From Bacteroidota bacterium (lineage in GTDB: Bacteria; Bacteroidota; Bacteroidia; Chitinophagales; LD1), in contig JAFDYQ010000010.1 in assembly GCA_018267365.1 (NCBI GenBank), positions 62,001 through 126,000 on the forward strand: a stretch of 64,000 bases of DNA. The letters run 5' to 3'. The position numbers and the translations under genes were made by a program. Below are positions 46,748 to 55,173 of this stretch, piece after piece; position 1 is the first letter of the stretch; every line of letters begins with the position of its first letter. Below the pieces are notes generated by a model that was not told the origin of the DNA, did no database searches, and saw only the letters and a list, made by a program, of their open reading frames with translations.

Positions 46748-46775
46748 CAAGAACCAAGAGTCAAGAGCCAAGAAC
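46748..46775 (+). repeat. Heptamer tandem array between the prenyltransferase and maf genes
   Basis: Four exact-phase 7-bp units with consensus CAAGARY: CAAGAAC, CAAGAGT, CAAGAGC, CAAGAAC. It begins 10 bp after the prenyltransferase stop. Confidence 0.85.
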
Positions 46776-46830
46776 CTATAACAGATGATCAGGTGGACTA
46801 AAAGCCATCCAGTATCCAGAAACTATTAAA

Positions 46831-47397
46831 ATGACAAAGAGGAAAATCATACTGGCGTCTAAATCGCCGAGGAGGAGTGAGCTGATGCGCATGGCGGGGT
46901 TTGCCTTTGAGGTGCGGAGCAAAGATGTGCCGGAGATACATCCGGCCAATACACAGCCTGAGGATGTGCCCGCCTACCTGGCTAAACTCAAGGCATCTGC
47001 GCTATTGCCAGAGCTGCAGGATGATGAACTGCTGGTAGGGGCTGATACCATCGTGATACTAGATGGTAAAGTATATGAGAAACCTACGGACCGCGAAGAT
47101 GCGATCCGCATGATATCGGCGCTGTGCGGTCATACGCACAAGGTGGTCACCGGCGTGTATATCGCTGATAAGTTTAAGGAAATCGTCTTCTCAGAGACGA
47201 CGTATGTGACTTTTAATCCGCTGACGCAGGAGGAAATCGCTTTTTACGTAGACAACTATAAGCCGTATGATAAGGCCGGCGCCTATGCCTGCCAGGAATG
47301 GATAGGGGCGGTGGCGATACGGAAGTTTGATGGGGACTACTTTAATGTGGTGGGGCTGCCTATCAATAGGGTGTATGAGGAGCTGAAGAAGTTTTAG
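46831..47397 (+). CDS. maf: Maf-like nucleoside triphosphate pyrophosphatase
   Basis: A 188-aa house-cleaning enzyme that hydrolyses non-canonical or pyrimidine nucleotides (dTTP/UTP class) to monophosphates. Motifs: KIILASKSPRRSELMRMAGF at the start, LLVGADTIVILDGKVYEKP (catalytic Asp), GHTHKVVTGV and KAGAYACQEWIGA. Length matches the family. It follows the prenyltransferase gene by 92 bp on the same strand. Confidence 0.95.
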   Translation: MTKRKIILASKSPRRSELMRMAGFAFEVRSKDVPEIHPANTQPEDVPAYLAKLKASALLPELQDDELLVGADTIVILDGKVYEKPTDREDAIRMISALCGHTHKVVTGVYIADKFKEIVFSETTYVTFNPLTQEEIAFYVDNYKPYDKAGAYACQEWIGAVAIRKFDGDYFNVVGLPINRVYEELKKF

Positions 47398-47441
47398 AAT
47401 TATAACCAATATGAGGCCCTTGTTGGGCTAAATGGCAAACT

Positions 47442-47493
47442 TCAGATTGCTCCGCCACGGCGGACAGGTTCGTCGTACCTCCTGGCAATGACA
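47442..47493. repeat. Composite intergenic repeat with nested palindrome (palindrome copy 2)
   Basis: On the minus strand the outer part reads TGTCATTGCCAGGAGGTACG through ACGAA and resumes as GCAATCTGA, a widespread bacterial intergenic repeat form (TGTCATTGCGAGG...GAAGCAATCT). Between the halves lies the small GC palindrome (47450-47471) also found alone at 39764-39785, so a small element appears inserted into a larger one. Confidence 0.6.
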
Positions 47494-47503
47494 ATACGGA
47501 AAT

Positions 47504-47536
47504 ACAAACAGCCCATCCTGATGAGATGGGCTGTTT
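47504..47536 (-). terminator. Terminator of the thiolase gene
   Basis: AAACAGCCCATC (47506-47517) pairs with GATGGGCTGTTT (47525-47536) in a 12-bp perfect stem with a 7-nt loop. It lies 22 bp past the thiolase stop at 47559. Confidence 0.85.
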
Positions 47537-47558
47537 AGTTATATCTATACTGATGTAA

Positions 47559-48734
47559 TTATACTTTCTCGATCACTATAGCAGAGGCACCGCCACCGCC
47601 ATTGCAGATACCTGCTGCGCCTACTTTGCCGCCCTTGTGATTGAGCACAGAGAGGAGAGTGCAGATGATACGTGCGCCGCTCATGCCTACCGGGTGGCCG
47701 AGGGCTACCGCACCGCCAAATACATTGGTCTTAGCATGGTCTATTCCGAGGAGCTTGATATTGGCGAGGGCCACGTTTGAGAAGGCTTCGTTGATCTCAA
47801 AGAAGTCTACGTCCTTGATGTCCTTACCGGCTTTCTTGAGTGCCTTAGGGATAGCGATAGACGGAGAAGTGGTAAACTCATCCGGAGTCTGCTCTGCATC
47901 AGCGTAGCCTGTGATCTTTGCGATAGGCTTGAGGCCGAGTTCCTTTACTTTGGCGCCGCTCATGAGCACGAGCGCTGCAGCACCGTCGTTGATCTTAGAG
48001 GCGTTTACTGCGGTTACTGTACCTTCTTTGCTAAAGGCTGGCTTCAGCGTAGCTACCTTCTCAGGCTTCAGCTTCTTGTATTCTTCATCTTCCTTTACAA
48101 ATGTCGATTCCTTGCCCTTGATCTCTACGTCAAACAGCTCGTCATTGAACCAGCCATTCTTGTATGCTTCAGCGGCACGGCGGTATGACTCCAGTGCATA
48201 GGCGTCCTGATCTTCGCGGGAGAAATGATACTTAGCTGCACAGCGGTCACCACTATTGCCCATCATCTGGCCGGTGTAGGGATCCTGAAGTGCGTCGCGT
48301 ACGATAGAGTCCTGCAGCGTGCCATTGCCATAGCGGTAGCCGTTGCGGGCATTGTCCAGCAGGTATGGAGCATTGGTCATAGACTCCATGCCACCGGCTA
48401 CTACGATATCCTTATCGCCCAGCATGATAGACTGAGCCCCATAGATCACAGCCTTCATACCCGAGGCGCATACTTTATTGACCGTGGTGCAGGTAGCGCC
48501 TACCTGTACGCCTGCTGCGAGGGCAGCCTGGCGGGCCGGTGCCTGGCCGGTATTGGCCTGGATCACATTGCCCATGATGACCTCCTCTACCTGGTCACCG
48601 CTGATGCCGGCGCGCTTGATAGCTTCCTTGATGGCTTGTGTGCCGAGGTTGACCGCAGAGAGAGGAGAGAGGACGCCGCTCATACTGCCTACCGGCGTGC
48701 GGGCTATGGATACGATATATACTTCGTTGTTCAT
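47559..48734 (-). CDS. Acetyl-CoA C-acyltransferase (thiolase)
   Basis: Condenses two acetyl-CoA or cleaves 3-ketoacyl-CoA. The 391-aa protein has the acyl-enzyme Cys89 in [12 protein letters not shown], then [23 protein letters not shown], and the catalytic His347 ([10 protein letters not shown]) and Cys377 ([11 protein letters not shown]). Length is standard. The sequence fits the biosynthetic acetyl-CoA acetyltransferase type, but substrate length cannot be decided. It is monocistronic, with its own -7 box and terminator. Confidence 0.95.
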   Translation of the reverse strand: MNNEVYIVSIARTPVGSMSGVLSPLSAVNLGTQAIKEAIKRAGISGDQVEEVIMGNVIQANTGQAPARQAALAAGVQVGATCTTVNKVCASGMKAVIYGAQSIMLGDKDIVVAGGMESMTNAPYLLDNARNGYRYGNGTLQDSIVRDALQDPYTGQMMGNSGDRCAAKYHFSREDQDAYALESYRRAAEAYKNGWFNDELFDVEIKGKESTFVKEDEEYKKLKPEKVATLKPAFSKEGTVTAVNASKINDGAAALVLMSGAKVKELGLKPIAKITGYADAEQTPDEFTTSPSIAIPKALKKAGKDIKDVDFFEINEAFSNVALANIKLLGIDHAKTNVFGGAVALGHPVGMSGARIICTLLSVLNHKGGKVGAAGICNGGGGASAIVIEKV

Positions 48735-48764
48735 GATATATTATGTTTTAGAAAAATTGCGGAG

Positions 48765-48772
48765 CAAATGTA
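48765..48772 (-). promoter_or_regulatory. Probable -7 box of the thiolase gene
   Basis: Minus-strand TACATTTG, preceding a GC, 30 nt before ATG 48734. A heptamer array begins 6 bp upstream of the box, where the -33 element would lie. Confidence 0.55.
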
Positions 48773-48777
48773 AGAAT

Positions 48778-48812
48778 TTAGACTAGAGTATTGAGACATG
48801 AGATGTGAGACA
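48778..48812 (+). repeat. Heptamer tandem array upstream of the thiolase promoter
   Basis: Five 7-bp units in phase with consensus TGAGAYA: TTAGACT, AGAGTAT, TGAGACA, TGAGATG, TGAGACA. The last three are closest to each other. Confidence 0.7.
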
Positions 48813-48889
48813 ATACGTAGCCTCGGATGCCTAGACGAATAATAGGTAGCATCCTTTCTAGTTCATTTCCATTCTTGAGGCACTTTTAC

Positions 48890-48897
48890 TAATTTTG
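48890..48897 (+). promoter_or_regulatory. Probable -7 box of the DUF4160/DUF2442 pair
   Basis: TAATTTTG fits TAnnTTTG; ATG 48901 follows after three bases, so the transcript would have little or no leader. Confidence 0.45.
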
Positions 48898-48900
48898 ACT

Positions 48901-49140
48901 ATGCCCACAGTTCTCGAGGAAAATGGCTATCGCTTTAAATTTTTTAGTAATGAAGGCAATGAGCCGCCACACATTCACGTGACAAAAGGTAGTGGCAACG
49001 CCAAATATTGGCTGATACCGGAGTGTGTTGAGGACTATTCTTATGAGTTTACTGTAAGAGAGCGTAGAGATATTAGGGATATAGTTTTGGAGAATAGAGA
49101 ATTGTTTATAAAAAAGTGGAATGAGTACTTCGGAAAATAA
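48901..49140 (+). CDS. DUF4160 family protein
   Basis: A 79-aa soluble protein recognised by MPTVLEENGYRFKFFSNEGN, EPPHIHVTKGSGNAKYWL and a C-terminal helix (NRELFIKKWNEYFGK). PPHIHV is the family hallmark. DUF4160 genes usually stand next to DUF2442 genes, as here (20-bp overlap), and the pair is regarded as a likely toxin-antitoxin-type module without firm proof. The DNA is clearly more AT-rich than the flanking thiolase and aldolase genes, suggesting transfer. ATG 48901 is preferred to an in-frame TTG two codons upstream. Confidence 0.88.
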   Translation: MPTVLEENGYRFKFFSNEGNEPPHIHVTKGSGNAKYWLIPECVEDYSYEFTVRERRDIRDIVLENRELFIKKWNEYFGK

Positions 49141-49477
49141 TATTGAAAACAAGCCTGCAAAGGATATAATAGATGTGGCTATCTACGAGAAGAATTTAAG
49201 GGTAAGCAATGTATTGCCTATTAAAAAGCAAGACATCCTCATCGTATTCCTTAATAATCGTAAGCACATCAGCGTTCGACTGTCTTCTTTCAAACGTATA
49301 CAAAATGCAACTGAGGAACAGTTGTCAAAGTGGATTTTGATAAGTAATGGTATAGGCATAGAGTGGCCAGAGCTGGATGAAGACTTGTCACTGAAGGGAC
49401 TTATTCAGCAGTTCATTACTGAGAATACAATTTCGTTTTTGGCTGGTGGCGAAAACACATTCGCTATGGCCGCCTAG
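49121..49477 (+). CDS. DUF2442 family protein
   Basis: A 118-aa protein with the DUF2442 pattern: IKKQDILIVFLNNRKHISVRL, a middle region of basic residues, and GIGIEWPELDEDLSLKGLI near the C-terminus. It overlaps the DUF4160 gene by 20 bp in another frame, so expression is coupled. Its N-terminal 25 residues (SENNIENKPAKDIIDVAIYE) are polar and may be disordered. Together they look like a self-contained, AT-rich acquired module. Which partner, if any, is toxic cannot be told. Confidence 0.85.
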   Translation: MSTSENNIENKPAKDIIDVAIYEKNLRVSNVLPIKKQDILIVFLNNRKHISVRLSSFKRIQNATEEQLSKWILISNGIGIEWPELDEDLSLKGLIQQFITENTISFLAGGENTFAMAA

Positions 49478-49585
49478 ACATAGTTCCCTTATAACAGTTT
49501 CTTAAGATATTTTGGAGCCAGCCTAAATATGGATGGTTTTTGGCGTGTTTTAGGGGGTAAATCTCGGTTTTGTGGTCAAAAATCC

Positions 49586-49593
49586 TACCTTTG
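49586..49593 (+). promoter_or_regulatory. Probable -7 box of class I aldolase
   Basis: TACCTTTG followed by C, 28 nt before ATG 49622; fits TAnnTTTG. A TTG lies only 13 nt upstream. Confidence 0.5.
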
Positions 49594-49621
49594 CCCACCT
49601 CATACCAAACTTTAATTTCAG

Positions 49622-50683
49622 ATGACCAAAGAAGAAATAGTAAAGCTCCTCGGCGAAGAAAAAGCCGAGTACCTGCTGGCGCATGAATCCAAGACCTTTG
49701 CCAAGGACTCTCTCTACCTCCCCCGCAGGGACTTCGTAGAGCGCTACTGGAAAGACAGCAACCGCAATATACAGACCCTTCGCAGCCTGCAGACTATAGC
49801 AGGAAATGGCCGCCTCAAGAATACCGGCTACGTCTCTATCCTGCCGGTAGACCAGGGTATAGAGCACTCTGCCGGTGCTTCCTTTGCTGCTAATCCGGTG
49901 TGCTTTGACCCGGAGGGCATCGTAAAGCTGGCGATAGAGGGTGGCTGCAACGCAGTAGCCTCGACCTATGGCGTACTCGGAGCCGTAGCGCGCAAGTATG
50001 CACACAGGATACCTTTCATAGTCAAGATCAACCACAACGAATTTCTGAGCTATCCTAATACCTACGACCAGATCATGTTTGGCACTATCAGGGACGCATG
50101 GAATATGGGTGCTGTGGCCGTAGGTGCTACTATTTACTTTGGCTCTGCTGAGAGCAAGAGGCAGATAGTGGAAGTGTCTAAGGCTTTTGAATATGCGCAT
50201 GAGCTGGGTATGGCCACGGTACTATGGTGCTACCTGAGGAATGAGAACTTTAAGAAAGATGGTGTAGACTATCATACCTCTGCAGACCTGACGGGCCAGG
50301 CCAATCACATAGGCGTGACCATCCAGGCGGATATCATCAAGCAGAAGCTTCCTGAAAATAATGGAGGCTACAATGCGCTGAAGTTTGGCAAGACCGACAA
50401 GCGCGTATATAGCCAGCTGACCACTGACCACCCTATAGACCTGACCCGCTACCAGCTGGCCAACTGCTATATGGGACGCGTAGGCCTGATCAACTCAGGC
50501 GGAGCCTCATCAGGAGACTCTGACCTGGCGGAAGCGGTGACCACAGCTATCATCAATAAGCGTGCTGGTGGCATGGGCCTGATCTCAGGCCGGAAGGCAT
50601 TCCAGCGTCCGCTGAAAGAGGGTGTAGCCCTGCTGAATGCGATACAGGATGTGTACCTGAGCAAAGAAGTGACCATCGCATAA
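49622..50683 (+). CDS. fbaB: Class I fructose-bisphosphate aldolase (FbaB/DhnA type)
   Basis: Splits or forms fructose 1,6-bisphosphate through a lysine Schiff base; cytosolic. The 353-aa length matches the FbaB group of E. coli. Features: [70 protein letters not shown] and the phosphate-binding end [16 protein letters not shown] with [18 protein letters not shown]. It has its own -7 box and stands alone. Confidence 0.94.
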   Translation: MTKEEIVKLLGEEKAEYLLAHESKTFAKDSLYLPRRDFVERYWKDSNRNIQTLRSLQTIAGNGRLKNTGYVSILPVDQGIEHSAGASFAANPVCFDPEGIVKLAIEGGCNAVASTYGVLGAVARKYAHRIPFIVKINHNEFLSYPNTYDQIMFGTIRDAWNMGAVAVGATIYFGSAESKRQIVEVSKAFEYAHELGMATVLWCYLRNENFKKDGVDYHTSADLTGQANHIGVTIQADIIKQKLPENNGGYNALKFGKTDKRVYSQLTTDHPIDLTRYQLANCYMGRVGLINSGGASSGDSDLAEAVTTAIINKRAGGMGLISGRKAFQRPLKEGVALLNAIQDVYLSKEVTIA

Positions 50684-50799
50684 TCTTTCGTATCTTTAAA
50701 TCTGCCGCTGCTATACTGAAATATGGCTGTATGGCAATGATAGCGAGTATCACATCAGAAGACACATGACAGTATTTTTCAATTTTACTAACGTATTAG

Positions 50800-50832
50800 C
50801 CTCCTCTCCTTTGGAGAGGACCGGAGGAGAGG
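50800..50832. repeat. Palindromic repeat copy D over the accD ribosome-binding site
   Basis: CCTCCTCTCC (50800-50809) can pair with GGAGAGG (50812-50818) or with the later GGAGGAGAGG (50823-50832). The second right arm contains the GGAGG ribosome-binding site, eight bases before the accD ATG at 50837. Confidence 0.7.
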
Positions 50833-50836
50833 TGCT

Positions 50837-51697
50837 ATGAGTCAGGAAAGAGTGCCGTGGTGGAAGCGCCTGCGTAAAGGCGTGGAGACAAACACAGAGC
50901 AGAAGCTGGAGACACCTGATGGTGTATGGCACAAGTGCAACGGCTGCAAAAAAGTATACCTAACGACCCAACTGGAGGAAAACCTCTACACATGCCCTCA
51001 CTGCAACTACCACGAGCGGGTAGACGCTGAGGCCTATTTCTCCATTCTGTTTGATGAAGAAGACTACAATGAGCTTTTTCGGGAGCTGACGCCGGTAGAT
51101 TTCCTTGAGTTTACAGATTCCAAGCCGTATAGCAAGCGGATCACCGAGACCGAAGACAAAACCGGCCTCCGTGAGTCTATGCGTGTGGCCAGTGGCAAGA
51201 CGGGCGGCTACCGGCTGACGGTAGCGGCTATGGACTTCCGCTATATAGGCGGCTCGATGGGCTCTGTAATGGGAGAGAAGATAGCACGTGGCATAGACCA
51301 TGCGATCAAGAACAAGACTGCTTTTATGATCATATCGCGCTCCGGTGGCGCGCGGATGCAGGAGTCGGCCTTCAGCCTGATGCAGATGGCCAAGACCTCT
51401 GCGAAGCTGACACAACTGGCTGAAGCCAAGCTGCCCTATATCTCGCTCATGACCAATCCTACTACTGGTGGCGTGACGGCATCCTTTGCCATGCTGGGTG
51501 ATTTTAATATCGCTGAGCCCGGCGCACTGATAGGCTTTGCCGGACCCCGGGTGATAGAGGAGACCACGCGCAAGAAACTGCCGGAAGGTTTTCAGACATC
51601 TGAGTTTCAGCTGGAGAATGGCTTCCTCGACTTTATCATAGACCGCAAAGAGCTGAAGAGTAAGATCGGACAGCTGCTGGGGTTGATGCAAGGGTAA
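50837..51697 (+). CDS. accD: Acetyl-CoA carboxylase carboxyltransferase subunit beta
   Basis: With AccA it carries carboxyl from biotin to acetyl-CoA, giving malonyl-CoA, the first step of fatty acid synthesis. The 286-aa protein has the N-terminal zinc ribbon (Cys34, Cys37, Cys53, Cys56 in KCNGCKKV and YTCPHCNY) and the crotonase-like core with IGGSMGSVMGEKIARGID, SRSGGARMQESAFSLMQM, TNPTTGGVTASFAMLGD and LIGFAGPRVIEET. accA is not in this window. A palindromic repeat covers its ribosome-binding site. Confidence 0.96.
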   Translation: MSQERVPWWKRLRKGVETNTEQKLETPDGVWHKCNGCKKVYLTTQLEENLYTCPHCNYHERVDAEAYFSILFDEEDYNELFRELTPVDFLEFTDSKPYSKRITETEDKTGLRESMRVASGKTGGYRLTVAAMDFRYIGGSMGSVMGEKIARGIDHAIKNKTAFMIISRSGGARMQESAFSLMQMAKTSAKLTQLAEAKLPYISLMTNPTTGGVTASFAMLGDFNIAEPGALIGFAGPRVIEETTRKKLPEGFQTSEFQLENGFLDFIIDRKELKSKIGQLLGLMQG

Positions 51698-51963
51698 AAT
51701 TCCTGACGCATGTGTGTTTAATGGAACCTGTCGAAGAATTGAACGACGAGGCACTGCGAGTCATGAGAACGGTACCACCAATGGCTCCCGCGACGATAGC
51801 TGGCACCCCTGTCAAAGTAATAACCTGGTGGCCCATAAATTTTGAGATACCCTATCAGCGTATAGCCGAACCTGCGGCAGGTAGTGCTCCCTATTGGGGG
51901 CCTAATACAAACTATCAGGTAAAGTAATCCAGACTCATAGAGGGGCTATTTCACCAGTATGCC

Positions 51964-51971
51964 TATATTTG
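51964..51971 (+). promoter_or_regulatory. Probable -7 box of the LolC/E-like permease
   Basis: TATATTTG fits TAnnTTTG and overlaps the first in-frame TTG (51969), so translation must begin further on. Confidence 0.5.
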
Positions 51972-51992
51972 AGCGTACAACCTGCATCTGAT

Positions 51993-53300
51993 TTGAATAC
52001 CGAGCTTTTTATCGTCCGCAAGATAGCCTTTAGCAGGTCGAGGTCGTTTTCGTCTTTTATCATCCGCATCGCTGTAGCTGCGGTGGCGCTGAGTGTGGCG
52101 GTCATGATCGTGACGTCATCTTTTATCAATGGTTTCCAGAAAGAGATACGGGGCAAGATATTTGCCTTCTGGGCGCATATGCATATCAAGCCGTACAGTA
52201 TGGCAGACTCCTATGAGTCTGGCGCAGTGTACAAGTACCAGGATTTCTATCTACATCCCGAGACACTGCCTTATATAAAGCATATAGAGGTATCTGCCAT
52301 GAAGGGCGGGCTGCTAAAAACGAAGGATGATTTTGACGGAATAGTGCTACGCGGAGTAGGAGAGGACTTTGACTGGTCTGTGCTGCGCCCATACCTGAAG
52401 CGGGGGCAGATCATCAGTACAGATAGTACCGAGTCTATGCGTCAGATACTGATATCCAAAGCTACAGCAGACAGGCTACAGATAGATACGGGAGATAAGG
52501 TGGTGGTGAACTTCATAGGTCAAGAGATGCGGGCGAGGCCGTTCCGCGTACGCGGTATTTATGAGACAGGCATAGAGGAGTTTGATAAAGAAATAGCGAT
52601 GGTAGATATCCGGGTGATACAGGATATCAATGGATGGGGGCGCGACTCTGTGGGTGGCTTTGATGTCTTTCTGAAAGACGGTCAGCTATTCAAGAGCCGG
52701 GCGCGGGCGTACTATCTGTCAGTCTTCGGCGGGCTGCTGAATAAGGAGCGCTATGATGAGATGAACCGCGATCCGATAGACGACCTGACCACGCGCATGA
52801 ACCATGAAATCCATGCCGACGACCTGGAGGTAAACTCGATCAAAGAACTGAAGCCGGGCCTGTTTGACTGGCTGGACCTGCAGACTATGAATGAGCTGAT
52901 CATACTACTGCTCATGATACTGGTGGCGGTGATCAATATGGTGACCACCCTGCTGATCCTGATACTGGACCGCACCAATATGATAGGACTCCTCAAAGCA
53001 TTGGGTAGCGATAACGCCTCTATGAGTAAGCTCTTCCTCTATTACGCGCTGGTGATCATCGGTGCGGGACTGCTGATAGGCAATGTAGCGGGCATCGGCA
53101 TCTGCCTGATACAGCAGCACTGGCACCTGATCAAACTGCCTCAGGAGTCCTACTACATCTCCTATGCGCCGATCCATATCAGCTGGCTCTGGATAGCTGC
53201 CGTAAATGCAGGAACGGTAGTAGTCTGCCTGGTGCTACTGATCGTGCCGTCGCGGCTGGTGAGCAGGATCACGCCGGTGCGGGCACTGCGGTTTGAGTAG
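51993..53300 (+). CDS. FtsX-family ABC permease, LolC/LolE-like
   Basis: An inner-membrane permease of the lipoprotein-sorting type (435 aa from the chosen start). Layout: a first helix (about residues 22-44, AVAAVALSVAVMIVTSSFINGF), a large periplasmic MacB-like domain, then three C-terminal helices with NMVTTLLILILDRTNMIGLLKALGSDN, the signature of LolC/LolE, and IVPSRLVSRITPVRALRFE at the end. No ATG occurs before the first helix; TTG 51969 overlaps the -7 box, so TTG 51993 (giving NTELFIVRKIAFSR) is preferred. No LolD ATPase gene is adjacent. Confidence 0.88.
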   Translation: MNTELFIVRKIAFSRSRSFSSFIIRIAVAAVALSVAVMIVTSSFINGFQKEIRGKIFAFWAHMHIKPYSMADSYESGAVYKYQDFYLHPETLPYIKHIEVSAMKGGLLKTKDDFDGIVLRGVGEDFDWSVLRPYLKRGQIISTDSTESMRQILISKATADRLQIDTGDKVVVNFIGQEMRARPFRVRGIYETGIEEFDKEIAMVDIRVIQDINGWGRDSVGGFDVFLKDGQLFKSRARAYYLSVFGGLLNKERYDEMNRDPIDDLTTRMNHEIHADDLEVNSIKELKPGLFDWLDLQTMNELIILLLMILVAVINMVTTLLILILDRTNMIGLLKALGSDNASMSKLFLYYALVIIGAGLLIGNVAGIGICLIQQHWHLIKLPQESYYISYAPIHISWLWIAAVNAGTVVVCLVLLIVPSRLVSRITPVRALRFE

Positions 53301-53340
53301 GTCTTGATATGTATATGTTGGTCACGGGCTCGCCGATCAA

Positions 53341-53377
53341 CCCCTCTAAATCTCCCCTAAAATAGGGGAGACTTTAA
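53341..53377. repeat. Palindromic repeat copy E
   Basis: CCCCTCTAAATC, then stem TCCCCTA with TAGGGGA around a short AT loop, then GACTTTAA. Shares the outer CTAAATC and GACTT flanks with copies A, B and C. Lies between the permease and guaA. Confidence 0.8.
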
Positions 53378-53525
53378 CAGCCGCAATCCTTGTAAAGGAT
53401 CTAGCGCCCAGATACTGGCGCTGGGTGCCAAAGGCTTCGGAGATGTATTGCATCCAATCGAGAGGGCCGCTATAACATTCCACAGCGGGACCAATAACTT
53501 TCTGGGATGTCTCCTAGCTAAACCT

Positions 53526-53533
53526 TACTTTTG
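53526..53533 (+). promoter_or_regulatory. Probable -7 box of guaA, abutting the start codon
   Basis: TACTTTTG followed by C, five bases before ATG 53539. Transcription would begin at or very near the start codon. Confidence 0.5.
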
Positions 53534-53538
53534 CGGCC

Positions 53539-55080
53539 ATGCAAGAAAAAATACTGATCGTAGACTTCGGTTCGCAGTATACCCAGCTCATAGCCCGTCG
53601 CGTACGGGAGTCTGAAGTCTACTGCGAGATAGTACCCTTCAACAAGATACCAACCCTGACACCTGACATCAAAGGCGTGATCCTCTCCGGATCGCCGGCC
53701 TCCGTGCGTGATGAAGGTGCGCCGGATATAGACATAGAGAAGCTGACTGCTCAGGTACCCCTGCTGGGTGTGTGCTATGGTGCTCAGCTGCTCGCGCAGA
53801 AATTTGGCGGTAAGGTGGAGAAGAGCGATAAGCGTGAGTATGGACGTGCGCATCTCGATATACAGGACTACGGTACTAAACTCTTTGAAGGAGTGCCCGA
53901 CCACTCGCAGATCTGGATGAGCCACGGCGACTCTATCACATCTGTAGGTGATCGGTTTGATATCATAGCCAAGTCTGACTCTATACCTGTCGCGGCATTT
54001 CTAGCAAAGGATAAAGCTTTTGGCAACACGGTATATGGCATTCAGTTTCACCCGGAGGTGTACCACTCTACAGACGGGCACAAAATCCTCAATAACTTCC
54101 TCTTTGGTGTCTGCGGCCTGGCGCATAAGTGGACGCCGGCGTCATTTGTAGCAGAGACTGTAGCGGGGCTGAAAGAGCAAATAGGGGAGGAGCATGTACT
54201 ACTCGGCCTTTCAGGCGGTGTGGACTCATCTGTAGCAGCACTGCTTTTGCAAAAGGCTGTGGGCAAAAACCTGCTCTGCATATTTGTGGATAATGGCCTG
54301 CTAAGGAAGAATGAGTTTGAGGGCGTGCTGGAGCAGTACAAGGATATGGGTCTGAATGTGGTGGGTGTGCGTGCAGGGGATAAGTTTCTGTCAGAGCTGG
54401 CAGGTGTGACGGACCCAGAGCAAAAACGCAAGATCATAGGCAGGGTGTTTATAGAGGTGTTTGAAGCAGAAGCTAATAAGCACCCTGAGGTGAAGTGGCT
54501 GGCGCAAGGTACCATCTATCCCGATGTGATAGAGTCGGTATCGGTGAAAGGACCATCTATGACCATCAAGTCCCACCACAATGTAGGCGGCCTGCCTGAC
54601 AGGCTCAACCTGAAGCTGGTAGAGCCATTGAGGCTGCTATTCAAGGATGAGGTGCGCCGTGCCGGCAAGGAGCTGGGGCTGCATCCTGATATATTGCATC
54701 GTCACCCTTTCCCGGGGCCGGGACTGGCTGTACGCATACTGGGCGATATCACGCCCGAGAAAGTACGTATCCTGCAAGAGGCGGATCATATCTTCATAGG
54801 AAACCTGAAGAAGTACGAACTGTACGATAAGGTATGGCAAGCCGGTGTGATACTGACACCTATCAAGGCGGTAGGTGTGATGGGAGATGAGCGCACATAC
54901 GAGAATGTAGTAGCGCTCCGCGCGGTCAACTCTACCGATGGTATGACGGCTGACTGGTCTCACCTGCCGTATGAGTTTCTGGCGAAGACGTCTAACGAGA
55001 TCATCAATCAGGTTCGTGGCATCAACCGTGTGGTCTATGACATCAGCTCTAAGCCACCCGCTACCATAGAGTGGGAATAG
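53539..55080 (+). CDS. guaA: GMP synthase (glutamine-hydrolysing)
   Basis: Converts XMP to GMP with ATP and glutamine. The 513-aa protein has an N-terminal class I glutamine amidotransferase domain ([20 protein letters not shown], nucleophile Cys in [20 protein letters not shown]), an ATP pyrophosphatase domain with P-loop [13 protein letters not shown], and the C-terminal dimerisation domain ([19 protein letters not shown] ... [12 protein letters not shown]). Length is normal. A palindrome abuts the stop codon, and the promoter lies against the ATG. Confidence 0.97.
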   Translation: MQEKILIVDFGSQYTQLIARRVRESEVYCEIVPFNKIPTLTPDIKGVILSGSPASVRDEGAPDIDIEKLTAQVPLLGVCYGAQLLAQKFGGKVEKSDKREYGRAHLDIQDYGTKLFEGVPDHSQIWMSHGDSITSVGDRFDIIAKSDSIPVAAFLAKDKAFGNTVYGIQFHPEVYHSTDGHKILNNFLFGVCGLAHKWTPASFVAETVAGLKEQIGEEHVLLGLSGGVDSSVAALLLQKAVGKNLLCIFVDNGLLRKNEFEGVLEQYKDMGLNVVGVRAGDKFLSELAGVTDPEQKRKIIGRVFIEVFEAEANKHPEVKWLAQGTIYPDVIESVSVKGPSMTIKSHHNVGGLPDRLNLKLVEPLRLLFKDEVRRAGKELGLHPDILHRHPFPGPGLAVRILGDITPEKVRILQEADHIFIGNLKKYELYDKVWQAGVILTPIKAVGVMGDERTYENVVALRAVNSTDGMTADWSHLPYEFLAKTSNEIINQVRGINRVVYDISSKPPATIEWE

Positions 55081-55103
55081 GCTAACGATCGTTAGCTTAT
55101 TTT
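55081..55103 (+). terminator. Palindrome and T-rich tail directly after guaA
   Basis: GCTAACGATCGTTAGC is a perfect 16-bp palindrome starting on the base after the guaA stop, followed by TTATTTT. A 6-bp stem with a GATC loop would make a modest terminator; it could equally be a protein-binding site. Confidence 0.5.
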
Positions 55104-55173
55104 GAGAACATTTATCATCCTGCTGATAAGGATAATCTCTGTATTATAGTGGTCTCATAGAATATCCCCCGTT

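Noticed and set aside
47414..47430. GGCCC/GGGCT hairpin after maf as a terminator
   Set aside because: Stem of only 4-5 bp and no T run.
50960..51754. 264-codon minus-strand frame opposite accD
   Set aside because: Shadow of accD, whose zinc ribbon and catalytic motifs are clear.
51636..51927. Overlapping short frames on both strands between accD and the LolC/E-like gene
   Set aside because: Neither looks like a protein; the segment around 51720-51760 resembles degraded intergenic repeat sequence (GACGAGGCACTGCGAG), not coding DNA.
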